From positions 1,537,966 through 1,601,965 of the forward strand of contig CM035351.1 in assembly GCA_020137815.1 (NCBI GenBank): 64,000 nucleotides of DNA, written 5' to 3'. Source of the DNA: Hormiphora californensis. Lineage: Eukaryota; Ctenophora; Tentaculata; Cydippida; Pleurobrachiidae. The position numbers and the translations under genes were made by a program. This document shows positions 11,734 to 22,933 of this stretch, piece by piece; position 1 is the first letter of the stretch, and the number at the start of each line of letters is the position of its first letter. Below the pieces are notes generated by a model, which was given only the letters and a program-made list of their open reading frames with translations, did not search any database and was not told the DNA's origin.

Positions 11734-12526
11734 CTGAAATTGTAAACAATTGTAAACAATTGTAAATTAGTACTACTATATAGTTATTAGTCTTTGTTAT
11801 GATATGTTGCGACTTGGGAAACAAGACCGGCAATTTTAAATCAATGCCCTTGCAAAACCTTTCCATATGAGGACATCGCCCTTGCATGGTTGAATAAAAT
11901 ACATATCATTTTAAAATATGCTCCCACCACCGGGGAGAGAGAGAGCGACAATCAACTCTTGACAGCACATAATAGCCATTTTGGTTCTCTCTCTCTCCCC
12001 CTCTCTCTCACTCTCTCTCTTCCTCGAGGAGGGCTCCTATATTTTCTCTCGTTCCCAGCTCATGTCTGACAGGAGATCTCATTCCCTCCCTCTCTCACTA
12101 TCTTTCACTCTGTCTCTCTCACTTTCCCTCTCTTTCACTCTCTCTGTCTGTCACACTCTCTCTTTTTCGACTCTCTCCCTCTCTTTATGTCTCTCTCTAT
12201 CATTATTTTACCTGACACTCCAAGAAGAAAATGTACGTCAATCAATATATGATCGGAATGTAAGAGTCGTCCGAGAGGTTGCGTAGCATACCAACACCCT
12301 GCACCGCACTAAAAGGGCAGTAATTATAATAAAAAGGAGTACAGATATAGGAAATGGGAAACATGATAATAGAGAAATATAAAATAGGAAATTAGTTGGG
12401 CACATAGAAACTTGGGAAGCTGGATCTGTCGAGATAGAGTGAGAACTGAGACACACACACACATACATTCATAATTGTGATATGCAATTATGTAATTAAA
12501 ACATGGATCTATTTATCATGTACATA
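11734..12526. other. Low-complexity region upstream of known unc-13 exons
   Basis: Holds TTGTAAACAA tandem words (11740-11765), CT-rich stretches (11985-12200) and no exon I can link in phase to the unc-13 exon at 11733-11657. The missing unc-13 N-terminal exons may lie here or further upstream. Confidence 0.4.
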
Positions 12527-13073
12527 AAGTCGAATTTTTTAATCAAGGGACAGGGGGCCGCACATTTACAAAAGTCGATTTGCGTGTGCTAAACGTTTTC
12601 GCTCATATCTCCTGTTCCTGATAAGATAAAGACTTGATTTTGGTTGCGTTGAAAAGGTCTTAAAATCATCTTTCCAAAGCATCCAGATTCAAGTCTTAAA
12701 GTGAGAGAGAACACTAAAACTTTAGTGAAAACCGCATGTCTCTAGCATGTTTTTGAAAATCGAGCTAACACATGCGAGACGCACCATAATGGGCCCATTA
12801 TGGGCGTACACTATGAATTTACGCCCATTATGGGCCCATTATGGTGCGTCTCGCATGTGTTAGCTCGATTTTCAAAAACATGCTAGAGACATGCGGTTTT
12901 CACTAAAGTTTTAGTTAGCCATCAAGGAGTATCCAGATAACTTTTTGTGAAAATCCCTGCTGTTCTCACTCACTTTAAGATTGCCAGGAACTTGATCTCG
13001 ATTGTCACACGCAAATATAACGCCGCGCGACCTCTCCGAATGCGCGGCCCCCGTCGATTAAAAAATTCGACTT
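12527..13073. mobile_element. TA-target miniature element, copy 2, split by a nested insertion
   Basis: Same ends and TA duplication (12525-12526, 13074-13075) as the copies at 6480 and 46936. Its sequence stops at 12699 and resumes after 12974; the gap is filled by the foldback element at 12700-12974. Confidence 0.85.
12700..12974. mobile_element. TTAA-target foldback element nested in a TA-element
   Basis: Flanked by TTAA at 12696-12699 and 12975-12978, the target used by piggyBac-type transposases. Terminal repeat AGTGAGAGAGAAC versus AGTGAGTGAGAAC (12 of 13). Inside, two 96-base arms (12713-12808 and 12820-12915) are almost perfectly complementary around an 11-base loop. The uninterrupted host element at 6480-6751 supplies the empty site. 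Non-coding; a transcript would fold into a long hairpin. Confidence 0.85.
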
Positions 13074-13075
13074 TA

Positions 13076-14353
13076 TATGTCGTATGATGATTTGTGTTAT
13101 TCACTTCAGAAAACTCAATACACACATTTTTTGACACCAAATTTGAACTTTTAGCATAATTTATTAAAGATGTCATTTCTCAACGACCAACGTCATGACC
13201 CCCTCCCCCCATGCCTCTATTGTTTCTCTATTTAACTATATTCTCCCTCCCTCCTCTCTCCCTCCCTCTCTCTCTCATCGTTATATTACGTCACACAAAT
13301 GCAATATCCGTGGTTGGTGGGCGGTGTGGGTGTGACGCATATAATACACATGACAAAAGTGTTATGAAACATTCCAAAACAAGGAAACTTTTGAAAAGAA
13401 ATCAACTATGATCATTTCCTGACAAATGTCAATGATAGCGATCAACGTCATTATTACATGTTTCACCGCGCCCCCGCAGATGGAAAGGAGTGCTAGAACG
13501 AGTTTAAAATTATTTACATCACCCCAGTTATTTTCCTTGAGGCACCTGGCTACTCGACCCACTTTACACCAATATATTGCCCCGATCCAATCTATAACAA
13601 TCACTGATCGTGTCAGTGGTGTCACACTGAAAACACTAGGTGTGCAGTTAATCAGAAGTAGGGGGAGAGACAAGATGCAACAAGAGGGGTGGCAGTGCAG
13701 GGAGAAAAAGTGAGAGAGAAATCCGATCACAGGTGGGATCGCTCTCAGTAGAATTATAGGGACTATACAATACAATTATATACATTGAGCCCTTAACTCC
13801 ATCTGTTATAAGGTAACACACACACACTTCCAAACACGCACACAATCTGTGCTGGCAAGGGCGATATGTTTTTAACATGTGGATTTGACTTGAAAATTCG
13901 ACACGGGTGGTGTTAGGCTTGTTTTTAGTAAGACACAAGTCAAGACCCGCCTTTACAAATAGTCACACACATTCAAACATTTTAACTACTTAACGACTTT
14001 TATAAGGATGGAGGGAGGTACTGAGAGAGGGAGAGAGAGAGGGGATAGAAAGATAGAGAGATAGATAGAGAGAGAGAGAGAGAGAGAGCGTAATAGATAG
14101 CGAGAAAGGAAGGACCATATGGAGAGTATATATCGTGCTTTAAAACAAGGACGTAAAGCCTAAAGGAGGAGCGAGAGAGACTAAGTGAGAGAGAATTGAA
14201 TGTAGTTAGATTATATGAAAATTATATGAAGAATGATAAAAAATGATCTTTTGTCTAACAGATCTTGACATTACGTATTCACACATTTAAGACTAAGTGC
14301 GTGTGTGACGTGTGTAGATGATAGACAGTAGACGAAGGGCACATATCATATAG
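13076..14353. other. Gene-free stretch with simple repeats
   Basis: CT-rich runs (13230-13280), GA-rich runs (14000-14110) and short CA tracts. Nothing recognisable as coding, in either strand, beyond chance open frames. Confidence 0.45.
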
Positions 14354-14355
14354 TA

Positions 14356-15027
14356 CAGTCGGACCCCGATTTACCGGAACCCCGATTTACCGGGAGAATA
14401 CATTTCTCCCGATCTAGGAAATTAGGTGTGCGGACTCTAGTGCTACACTCTAAGTCTACAGAGGACTCTATATCTAAATTTAGATTTAGATAAAGAGTCC
14501 AAATAAGTCTAAACTCTAGGAGGACTCTATGTCTAAAAAGTCTACAAAGGGCGGACTCTATATCTAAAAAGTCTAAAAAAAGTGGACTCTATATCTACAT
14601 AAATCTAAATTAGATATAGAGTCCGCCTTTCGCCGCGAACTCGAGATTTCGGCCGTTAGGCCGGAAACGAGAGTTTGCTCTACCCCTATACTAATTTAGA
14701 AGTGTTAGGGCCGTTATTTGGGTTCGAGGTTAGGGTTAGGGTTAGTGTTAGGGTTAGGTTTTGGGTTGGGTTAGGATTTTAGACATAGAGTCCGGGTTGG
14801 AGGATTTGGCGCCAAAATGTACTAGAGGACTCTATATCTAAAAATTCTACACAGGGCGGACTCTTTATCTAAAAAGTCTACACAGGGAGGACTCTTTATC
14901 TAAACTTTTTTCAAAATCTAACTGTAGATAAAGAGTCCGTTTTTAGATATAGAGTCCGCCTTGGATTTAGATAAAGAGTCCGTTAGCACTAGAGTCCGCC
15001 CACCCCCGGTAAATCGGGGTCCGACTG
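14356..15027. mobile_element. Pogo-like miniature element carrying a nested element
   Basis: Inverted ends CAGTCGGACCCCGATTTACC with TA on both sides (14354-14355, 15028-15029). The CAGTCGGACCCC start resembles pogo/Tigger termini, so superfamily by resemblance only. A shorter relative is at 60605-60775. Most of the interior is the separate element at 14425-15004. Confidence 0.7.
14425..15004. mobile_element. GGACTCTA-rich inverted-repeat element, nested copy
   Basis: Terminal inverted repeats GGTGTGCGGACTCTAGTGCTA / reverse complement of GGTGGGCGGACTCTAGTGCTA. The interior repeats GGACTCTATATCTAAA and its complement in both orientations and has a telomere-like run (GGTTAGGGTTAGGGTTAG, 14727-14760). 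The same family is at 54131-54352 in the intron of the glucokinase gene, with a clear target duplication. No clear duplication here. Confidence 0.75.
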
Positions 15028-16527
<1,500 letters not shown>

Positions 16528-16607
16528 AACGAACAAACTTACTTCGAACGAACAAACTTACTTCGAACGAACAAACTTACTTAGCTTCGAACAAACTTAC
16601 TTCGAAC
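16528..16607. repeat. Short tandem repeat, about 20-bp unit
   Basis: Four to five units of CGAACAAACTTACTT, one with an AGCTT insertion. Confidence 0.85.
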
Positions 16608-16859
16608 GCATAAATCTTGCATGTCAAGTGACCGTGACTACGATGGTTGGAACAACGTGTGACATCAGGATACACTAGGTCAATCAGAATACATTCCTTA
16701 TAATGAAGATTTAGATTATTAGTTGATCTCGGCGGGCACCACATACAGTTAGCTGTAACACTAGTACAACTCTCTAACTCCCGCTGCTTCACGCAGACTC
16801 GGTGGCGTGCTGCCCACCAGCATTGGTGGCGAGCTACCAAGTACTGCACCATTGCAGTA

Positions 16860-16879
16860 GCCCCCCCCCCCCCCCCCCC
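16860..16879. repeat. Poly-C run
   Basis: About 20 consecutive C residues. A likely site of sequencing length error; it could fold as an i-motif/G-quadruplex. Confidence 0.95.
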
Positions 16880-17335
16880 GGTAGGTGGATCACTTGTGTT
16901 GGTCATTGGCTCGTGTTTTACTATGCGTTTGAAGATTAAAATAAACATTTCCTTTACAGTTATGGTCAGCATGTTTAGGAAATATGTTTAACTTGCTATG
17001 CACTCTTTTCCAACCATTGCTGAAATCTCATGTGTGCAGCAAAGGAAAACAACGCCGCTGGGGTAGTGATGTGTGTAGGTGATTGAATTGAGTATTTTAC
17101 TGAACATTCGGGGACCCGTGCAAGCATCGTCTGGTCAATCATCTCAATTAATGATCCCCCGACACTCTGCACGCATGCAGTATGTTAATGCAGCCTATAA
17201 TAATATACTGGCGGCAACTATTAATAATTGAAATGGCTAATAAATTCTAAGAAATCTTATTACATCATATGTACATAAATGCACCATTGCAAAAATATAG
17301 TTAAGAACATGATGCTCAAGCCCCGTCCTGATTAT

Positions 17336-17575
17336 AATCTGGGTGCCTTTAAGCCTGTTTTCAGATGTGTGCTACCAAAAAGAGTACCCTTGTACCGCGG
17401 ATGAAGCAGGGACACATAACCACATGGCTAAGTTGAGTAAACAGTATCGGATAGATGTTCGATCGCACTTAGTAGTAGTGCGATTGATCATCACTAACCG
17501 ATGACCCCAAAAATAGCCCTAATCAGACCCAAACAAGCAGCCCTAACGGCTAACGGCTAACGGCTAACCCGTCTG
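17336..17575 (+). mobile_element. Degenerate copy of the 249-bp inverted-repeat element
   Basis: Starts AATCTGGGTGCCTT and follows the same order of words as the copy at 18010-18258 (CCTGTTT, CTACCAAAA, CACATGGC, AGTAAAC, ACCGATGACCCCAAA), then loses similarity; the right end is not preserved. Oriented as the 18010 copy. Confidence 0.6.
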
Positions 17576-17744
17576 AACAATTTTCAGATTGAAAAGAAAA
17601 AGGAACACGACAAACGTGTGCCACCACCAACAGTCTATTAATGGTTAGCAGCGTGATGCATCCAGATCTTAACATTAGCCCTCGGGTGCTAACCCGGTAA
17701 AAAATCTGGCATATGCTGCAGGTTTTCAGATCCCCTGAGGAGGT

Positions 17745-17802
17745 TGGCATACGATGTAACTTGATGAAACTTGGTCCTTGGAAGTTGGAACGTGTTGCCA
17801 AC
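17745..17802 (+). mobile_element. 58-bp miniature element, TTGGC...GCCAA family
   Basis: Starts TTGGCA and ends TGCCAA. Flanks CTGAGGAGG (17736-17744) and CTGATGAGG (17803-17811) match at 8 of 9 positions. The duplicated-block counterpart is at 46836-46886 with the same flanks. Same termini and duplication length as 2473-2539. Confidence 0.6.
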
Positions 17803-17854
17803 TGATGAGGGTATGTCTCACGCAATTATACACGTGCCAAGTAAAAACTCAAAG

Positions 17855-17915
17855 TTGGCATATCTGTTATCTAAAACGAGCACACTGCGACCTAGGGGTC
17901 TCCCATGCATGCCAA
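17855..17915 (+). mobile_element. 61-bp possible relative of the TTGGC...GCCAA elements
   Basis: Starts TTGGCATATC and ends GCATGCCAA. The 3' half (GGGGTCT...GCATGCCAA) resembles that of 2473-2539. No flanking duplication is visible, so it may be an old insertion. Confidence 0.4.
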
Positions 17916-18009
17916 TTGCCAGATCAAGTCAAAATTTTAAATTGGAAAATGCAGCTTGGATTTTAGTCTTTAGAATTGGCAAACGTTGCTGGGATAAGGG
18001 CGCGATTAT

Positions 18010-18258
18010 AATCTGGGTGCCTTGCAGCCTGTTTACAGGTGCGCGCTACCAAAAGAGTATACTTAGACCGACTTTTTTCAAACGGCTATAGCCATGGAAC
18101 CACATGGCCGATTTGAGTAAACTAAACGGTATCAGTTAGAGAATCGATAGCCCTAACCGATAACCCCAAACCAAACCCTAACCAGACCCTAACGGATAGC
18201 CCTAACCCGTCGCGCGCGCCAAAACTACGAATTGTTAGCAATGAAAGGCACCCAGATT
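18010..18258 (+). mobile_element. Short inverted-repeat element (249 bp), copy 2
   Basis: Same 14-bp inverted ends and same length as 2222-2470. It lies in a roughly 340-bp segment (about 17952-18295) absent from the matching place in the downstream block (near 47393), so it arrived after or was lost from one duplicate. Confidence 0.75.
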
Positions 18259-18642
18259 TTAACGTTTTCCCTGGGATAAGGCAGCGCTTTTCAAATTTTA
18301 GAAAAGTAAAATCTCTGAATTGAAATGTTATGAAAAATCTAAAATTTTACGAAAGAGCGATGCATTTGTCCAAAATTTACGTAACGCGCGGTATATTGTT
18401 GTCCATTTTGATGCGCGTGACACATATAATAATCATGAATAGATAAGAATAAATTTTCGAAAAGTGTTCTTGGGAAAGTTTAAAATCTGAGTTTTTACTT
18501 TTTTGAGTGTCAGCAGACAGCAATCACGGTTTTAGTGTTAAAGTAGGGTTAGGGTTAGGGCTGGGTTTCGGACAAAACGCGGCAGACAATATATTATATT
18601 CGGTAGCGAATCTCTTTCACTCTTTACCGCACTGCTGGCATT

Positions 18643-19807
18643 TCAAACTTTTCAACACTACTTTAAACAAATTAATTTGAGCAACATGGCGATGTAACGG
18701 CCCCAAAGGGCAGAACGTAAGATAATGGCAGACGAACAACGAGAATTGGACTTTGCTGTAAGACGGATTCTGACGCTGGCCAAAAGTGGAGAGAGCTCTG
18801 TCGCTGGCAATGTCTTAAGAAAGTGCAGGAGCAGTCCAGATTTCAACGATGCTGAAATACCGTCATCAGTTAAAATCAGCTCTGTACACACGAAATATGA
18901 GCTACAACAACTGATTGAAGAAATGAGCTTCGCAACCTTTATTGTTCTAAAACACTTTGAGCGTCATATCTTTGCCGAGAAATCCCCTGAGATGGTACTA
19001 AAAGAGGAGCGAGATGAACTCAAAGAGGAGCGAGATGAACTGTTGAGAAAATCTGCCGAGTTGCAGGAGCAGGAGGAGAAGTTGAAAGTGGAGTGTGATG
19101 ATCTTTTGAGAAGGACTGTCAAGTTACAAGAGCAGGTTATTGAGCTTCAGGGCGAGCAACTGCATCGAGTTACCGAGACGGTACAGAAAGATTTGCGTAC
19201 TTTCTCTGCAGTCGTCACACAGAATTGTAAGACTGCGTTTGCATCGAAAAAGATCCAGAAAGCCGTGGAAAAGGTTACGCACAAGCCAGTAGATACCGGC
19301 CCAGACAGATCGAAAAATCTGATGGTGTTTGGTCTACCGGAATGCGAGGGTGAAACTGAATCTGTGTTAAAGGGTGAAGTGGAAAATGTTTTTGCTGAGC
19401 TAGGCGAGAAACCGACCATAGAAGCTAGAAGGGTGGGTTTGAAACGGGGAGGAAGGGAGAGACCAGTGATTGTGAAGCTACAGAGTAGGGAAATGCTGCT
19501 GAGCCTTCTCCAGAAGGCAAAGCAGCTAAAACAGTTAGAATCGTACTGCGGTGTATATCTTGCAAGGGATATGTCCTTCGCAGAGAGAAGTGAGAGGAGA
19601 GAACTCCACCAAACGTTGAAGGAGTTGAGGGACTCGAATCCTGGAGGCCAATTCCGGGTACGGAGGGGGGTGATAGACTTTTCATAATAGGAATCTTCAA
19701 TGAACTTTAATATCTATCGGTAACCCGTATTTGCCCACAAAAAAGGGGCTTATTTATACAATTAAATTGTGTAAATTATATAGATTTAATAATAATAATA
19801 ATAAAAA
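18643..19807 (+). mobile_element. ORF1-only retroposon (half-LINE)
   Basis: An insertion of 1,165 bases flanked by the 10-bp direct repeat TGCTGGCATT (18633-18642 and 19808-19817). It contains a single ORF (18725-19687), a short 3' region, and a tail of AAT repeats ending in AAAAA. The downstream block reads straight through this site (51995-52015), giving an empty allele. There is no endonuclease or reverse transcriptase, so it must have been retroposed in trans. Confidence 0.8.
18725..19687 (+). CDS. LINE ORF1-like RNA-binding protein
   Basis: A 320-residue protein. Residues about 90-150 are a charged heptad-like coiled coil (EERDEL repeated, then LQEQEEKL). Residues about 200-280 start with SKNLMVFGLPE, the opening strand of the RRM-like fold seen in LINE ORF1 proteins, and continue to a basic, Arg-rich C-terminal segment. 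The expected role is to coat the element RNA as a trimeric chaperone. The frame is intact. It has no partner ORF2 on this insertion, which distinguishes it from a full LINE. Family assignment rests on architecture and the NLMVFGLPE motif. Confidence 0.7.
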   Translation: MADEQRELDFAVRRILTLAKSGESSVAGNVLRKCRSSPDFNDAEIPSSVKISSVHTKYELQQLIEEMSFATFIVLKHFERHIFAEKSPEMVLKEERDELKEERDELLRKSAELQEQEEKLKVECDDLLRRTVKLQEQVIELQGEQLHRVTETVQKDLRTFSAVVTQNCKTAFASKKIQKAVEKVTHKPVDTGPDRSKNLMVFGLPECEGETESVLKGEVENVFAELGEKPTIEARRVGLKRGGRERPVIVKLQSREMLLSLLQKAKQLKQLESYCGVYLARDMSFAERSERRELHQTLKELRDSNPGGQFRVRRGVIDFS

Positions 19808-19958
19808 TGCTGGCATTAGCTGAGCCCTGAGTCTCTCAGTGAGGTGCCAGAAAGGACAAATGACACCGCGATATGTATTTCAATCAATCAATCAAAATGC
19901 TTAATCGGTGGGGCGTGGGCACCAGAGCACTCATAACAGTGGTGACGATTTTACCATG

Positions 19959-20490
19959 TAGGATTTTATTATGCCTATAAGTTGTACCTGAAAACTTATA
20001 ACACGAGACCGAAGGTCGAGTGTTATAAGTGCAACAATAATGATCCGAGACCACAGGTCGAGGCAGATTCTTGTACTTTAGTGCACGAGCCTGCGAGTGC
20101 CACTAAGTGTAACTACCTCACGAGCCTGCGAGTGATGTAGTTTTACTTTTTGACCGAGCCTGCGAGGTCTAAAAGTGTACGAATCTGGGACATTATTGTT
20201 GACGTCAGGTACAACGAAAATAGGCATAATAAAATTGCATTGTAAAATTTTGAAAACAAGAGTGAGAGACACTTAGAGGGCGTAACAATAGAACGAATTC
20301 GTGATTTAAGGTAGCAGGCAGAGAATAGAGATATCAGTATAAGCATAAGATAACGCCTGAGATATATAATAGGTAAAGAGAGTGAGAGATTAGTGACAGT
20401 GAGAGAGATAAAGAATGTGTGGGACGTGGGTCCGGGAGTTCGTAACTGTTATCTTGATCTCGATGCTGCAACGGCGTGTGAGTGTGACAT

Positions 20491-20531
<41 letters not shown>

Positions 20532-20748
20532 GTACACCCTTATCTTTCTAAGTGTGACAGAAACAGTGGAGTGAGGAGTTCTAAGTGCAGCGGTGTTATA
20601 GCACTGGTTGTACAACTTATAACACTGCCCAGTGTTATAAGTGAAAACTTATAACACTGGGGGGTGTTATAAGTGAAAACTTATAACACTGGGCAGTGTT
20701 ATAAGTTGTACAAGCAGTGATACCTAAAGATTTACAGTATGTCCCAAA
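19959..20748 (+). mobile_element. Hairpin-array insertion upstream of glucokinase copy A
   Basis: Inserted 20 bases before the start codon relative to the downstream duplicate; flanked by ATTTTACCATG (19948-19958) and ATTTTACAATG (20749-20759), one mismatch in 11. It contains at least seven consecutive stem-loops. The first group (19994-20176) shares an inner GA/GA internal loop but has different stems. The last group (20615-20706) repeats the stem ACTTATAACACT three times. An imperfect inverted repeat (TTTATTATGCCTATAAGTTGTAC type) bounds 19955-20255. No ORF. Confidence 0.75.
20499..20529. repeat. (GA)n microsatellite
   Basis: About 15 GA units within the hairpin-array insertion. Confidence 0.95.
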
Positions 20749-20778
20749 ATTTTACAATGCAACTTTTATCTGTTAGCC

Positions 20779-22933
20779 ATGCGATATAAACTAGCAACTG
20801 CTCTGGGTCTACTCTCTACAATTATATACTTTGATGTGTGTTCAGACTACTACCACTCGATTGTCGAATACACAGATAAGGTTATCTGGCAACTCGGTCC
20901 AGAGGAAATCCTGATTCGAAATTACGACCGCCAATTTTACTACCCGACTCCTGTTACTAAAAGTGTTTTCTTGGGATTTAACGGAAACATTGATGTTATA
21001 TTAGAAGGTAAGATTTAGTAACATACTGCTCATCTCTAGTAGGCCGGATTAGCTTGTAATCCAGACTCTTGAAATTGTTACAATGTGGGAAAGAAACAAG
21101 GGGGATATTTTTGTTAGACTTACCAAGGATACGGTTTTTCAGGGCCCAAGTTTTTAAATGGTATTTCTTCTGAGGTACTGTCCGGTGAAGAGGATCTGCC
21201 CTCAATCAATTCGGTAAACCAGTTAAAGTCTACATTCAACTACTTTTTCAAACGGCAAACGGCTGCAGAGAGATCTGTTGGATATCAGCCGGCATGGGAA
21301 GAAATTGTTCGACTGATAGAGGCTTTCCCAGAGAAGAGTTATTTTATTGGTGGTAATGCCGCCCTTATTGCTCGAACTATGAGTAAAAACGATGTTCAGG
21401 TATGTGGTTGGCCCAGTCTAAGGGCTTAAAAATGTACGGTCCAGATTAGAGGGACGTATTTACATAATTCTATGCATATTACGATAAATGATACTAGGTT
21501 AAACTCTTCGTACCGTCTCCTCGATATACACGGCACGACCATCGAACGGTTCAAATGATAGGAGAGGTTACCGGCCCGTGCCATCCAACATTCTCCTTTT
21601 TCAGATCAAGTTGGCCATTCCCTCGGGCCCAGAACTTGTCTCACAGCTAGAAGAACACGGACTAACCGTAATGGAATCCTGCCTGAAAAGTAGGGACGAG
21701 TTTCACGTTATCCTAGAGGTGAACTTGAGTCCTAACTCCAATAACTGTGTACTGTTGGTTTGTAATTGTTGTATATCAAATTCCCAGCTAATCCTTCTCT
21801 TTAACAGTATGGTGTTGGGTCTGTATACGAAGGGCACACCAGTACCAGGGCGAACAGATTCATTTTCTCTCGGGATGTGGCTAACAGTGAAATGGATGCC
21901 ATCAACTGCTTTACTAAAGGTACACTACTATACAGTCACTCACACACTGGTCTGTGAGGGTTCGGCAGACCAACACTACACAAGGCTGTACAAGCTGTTT
22001 ATGTTGTTTAGATGGGACATCATTGAGGACAGGGTGTAACATTATCAAACTATCCAGGTGATTTGAGTGATGTAGATGTAGTGGTTATTGCAGGATTTCA
22101 TATGTTGGAAAACCAGCCGGAATCAACAAAGCAACAGGTAAACTACTATGTACTATGTAGTGATAGTTGAATGATGCTGTACTTATAAGTTAGTCACTAG
22201 TGTTGTTATTTACACTGCTCTGTATAATAACAGGTGTTAGGAAGTGTTCAAGAGAAGGTTCTGGAGCACCGTTTGGTGCACCTGGAGTTGGCCAGTATGA
22301 CTAGAGCTGACTTCCTCTTAGAACTCTTCAATTCGCTTGCTGTCAGGTACAAAAAATTAATCACTACTCCCTGCCTCTTTCTATGCCTTTTTACAAGCTG
22401 TGTCCGTCGTCCTCGGTCCGGCGGGAGAGCTAATAAACGTGTAACATGTAGATATCTATCCCAGGGTCCACTCATTGGGGCTGAACGAGGCAGAGCTTGC
22501 TTTTCTCTCTGAGGTACTGGGTGGTCCACCTGTTACAGAGTCTGTAGAAAGTGTGAAGGAGGCCCTGGTGTTCCTACTATCCAAAGCAACTGGAGGTCAA
22601 CTATCCAGGATTCATTTTCACTGTCTTACATTCCACGTTATAGTAGAGAAAACAGGTAATATGTGTTAGTGTTATTTGTCTTCTCACTCCCCTTCAATTT
22701 CTTTATTTCACTCTCTTTATCTCTCATCCTCTCTCCAGTGTCCCCTCTTTTTCTCTCGCCCTCTCTCCCTCTCTCCCCGTCATTCCTTGATCGTCAGGAA
22801 AATGGAAGAATGGTGCCACTGCTGTTGCTATTGGTACACTAACAGCTGCAAAGTACGCATGTGACACCCCCAACCTGATACCAGATAACCACGAACTACG
22901 GTGGACAGGAGCTGGTTCTAAACCTGTCGTTAG
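20779..22933 (+). pseudogene. ADPGK: ADP-dependent glucokinase, copy A, lacking the last exon
   Basis: Eight exons in phase: 20779-21007, 21143-21399, 21605-21718, 21808-21919, 22058-22137, 22234-22346, 22465-22655, 22798-22933. They encode the ADPGK fold through GSKPVV, including the N-terminal hydrophobic anchor (residues 6-20), GGNAALIA, HLELASMT and RIHFHCLTFHV. All frames are open and splice sites intact. The final exon, which in copy B carries the catalytic GLGDSIS motif, is absent. After the minisatellite that grew from exon 8, a gypsy-type retrotransposon follows, and I found no matching exon before 46760. Without the GXGD aspartate the product would be inactive. A hairpin-array insertion also sits in its 5' UTR. 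Very similar to copy B, so the loss is recent. Confidence 0.85.

Noticed and set aside
14727-14760. Interstitial telomere
   Set aside because: Only a few irregular TTAGGG-like words, all inside a transposable element; similar words recur in other repeats here.
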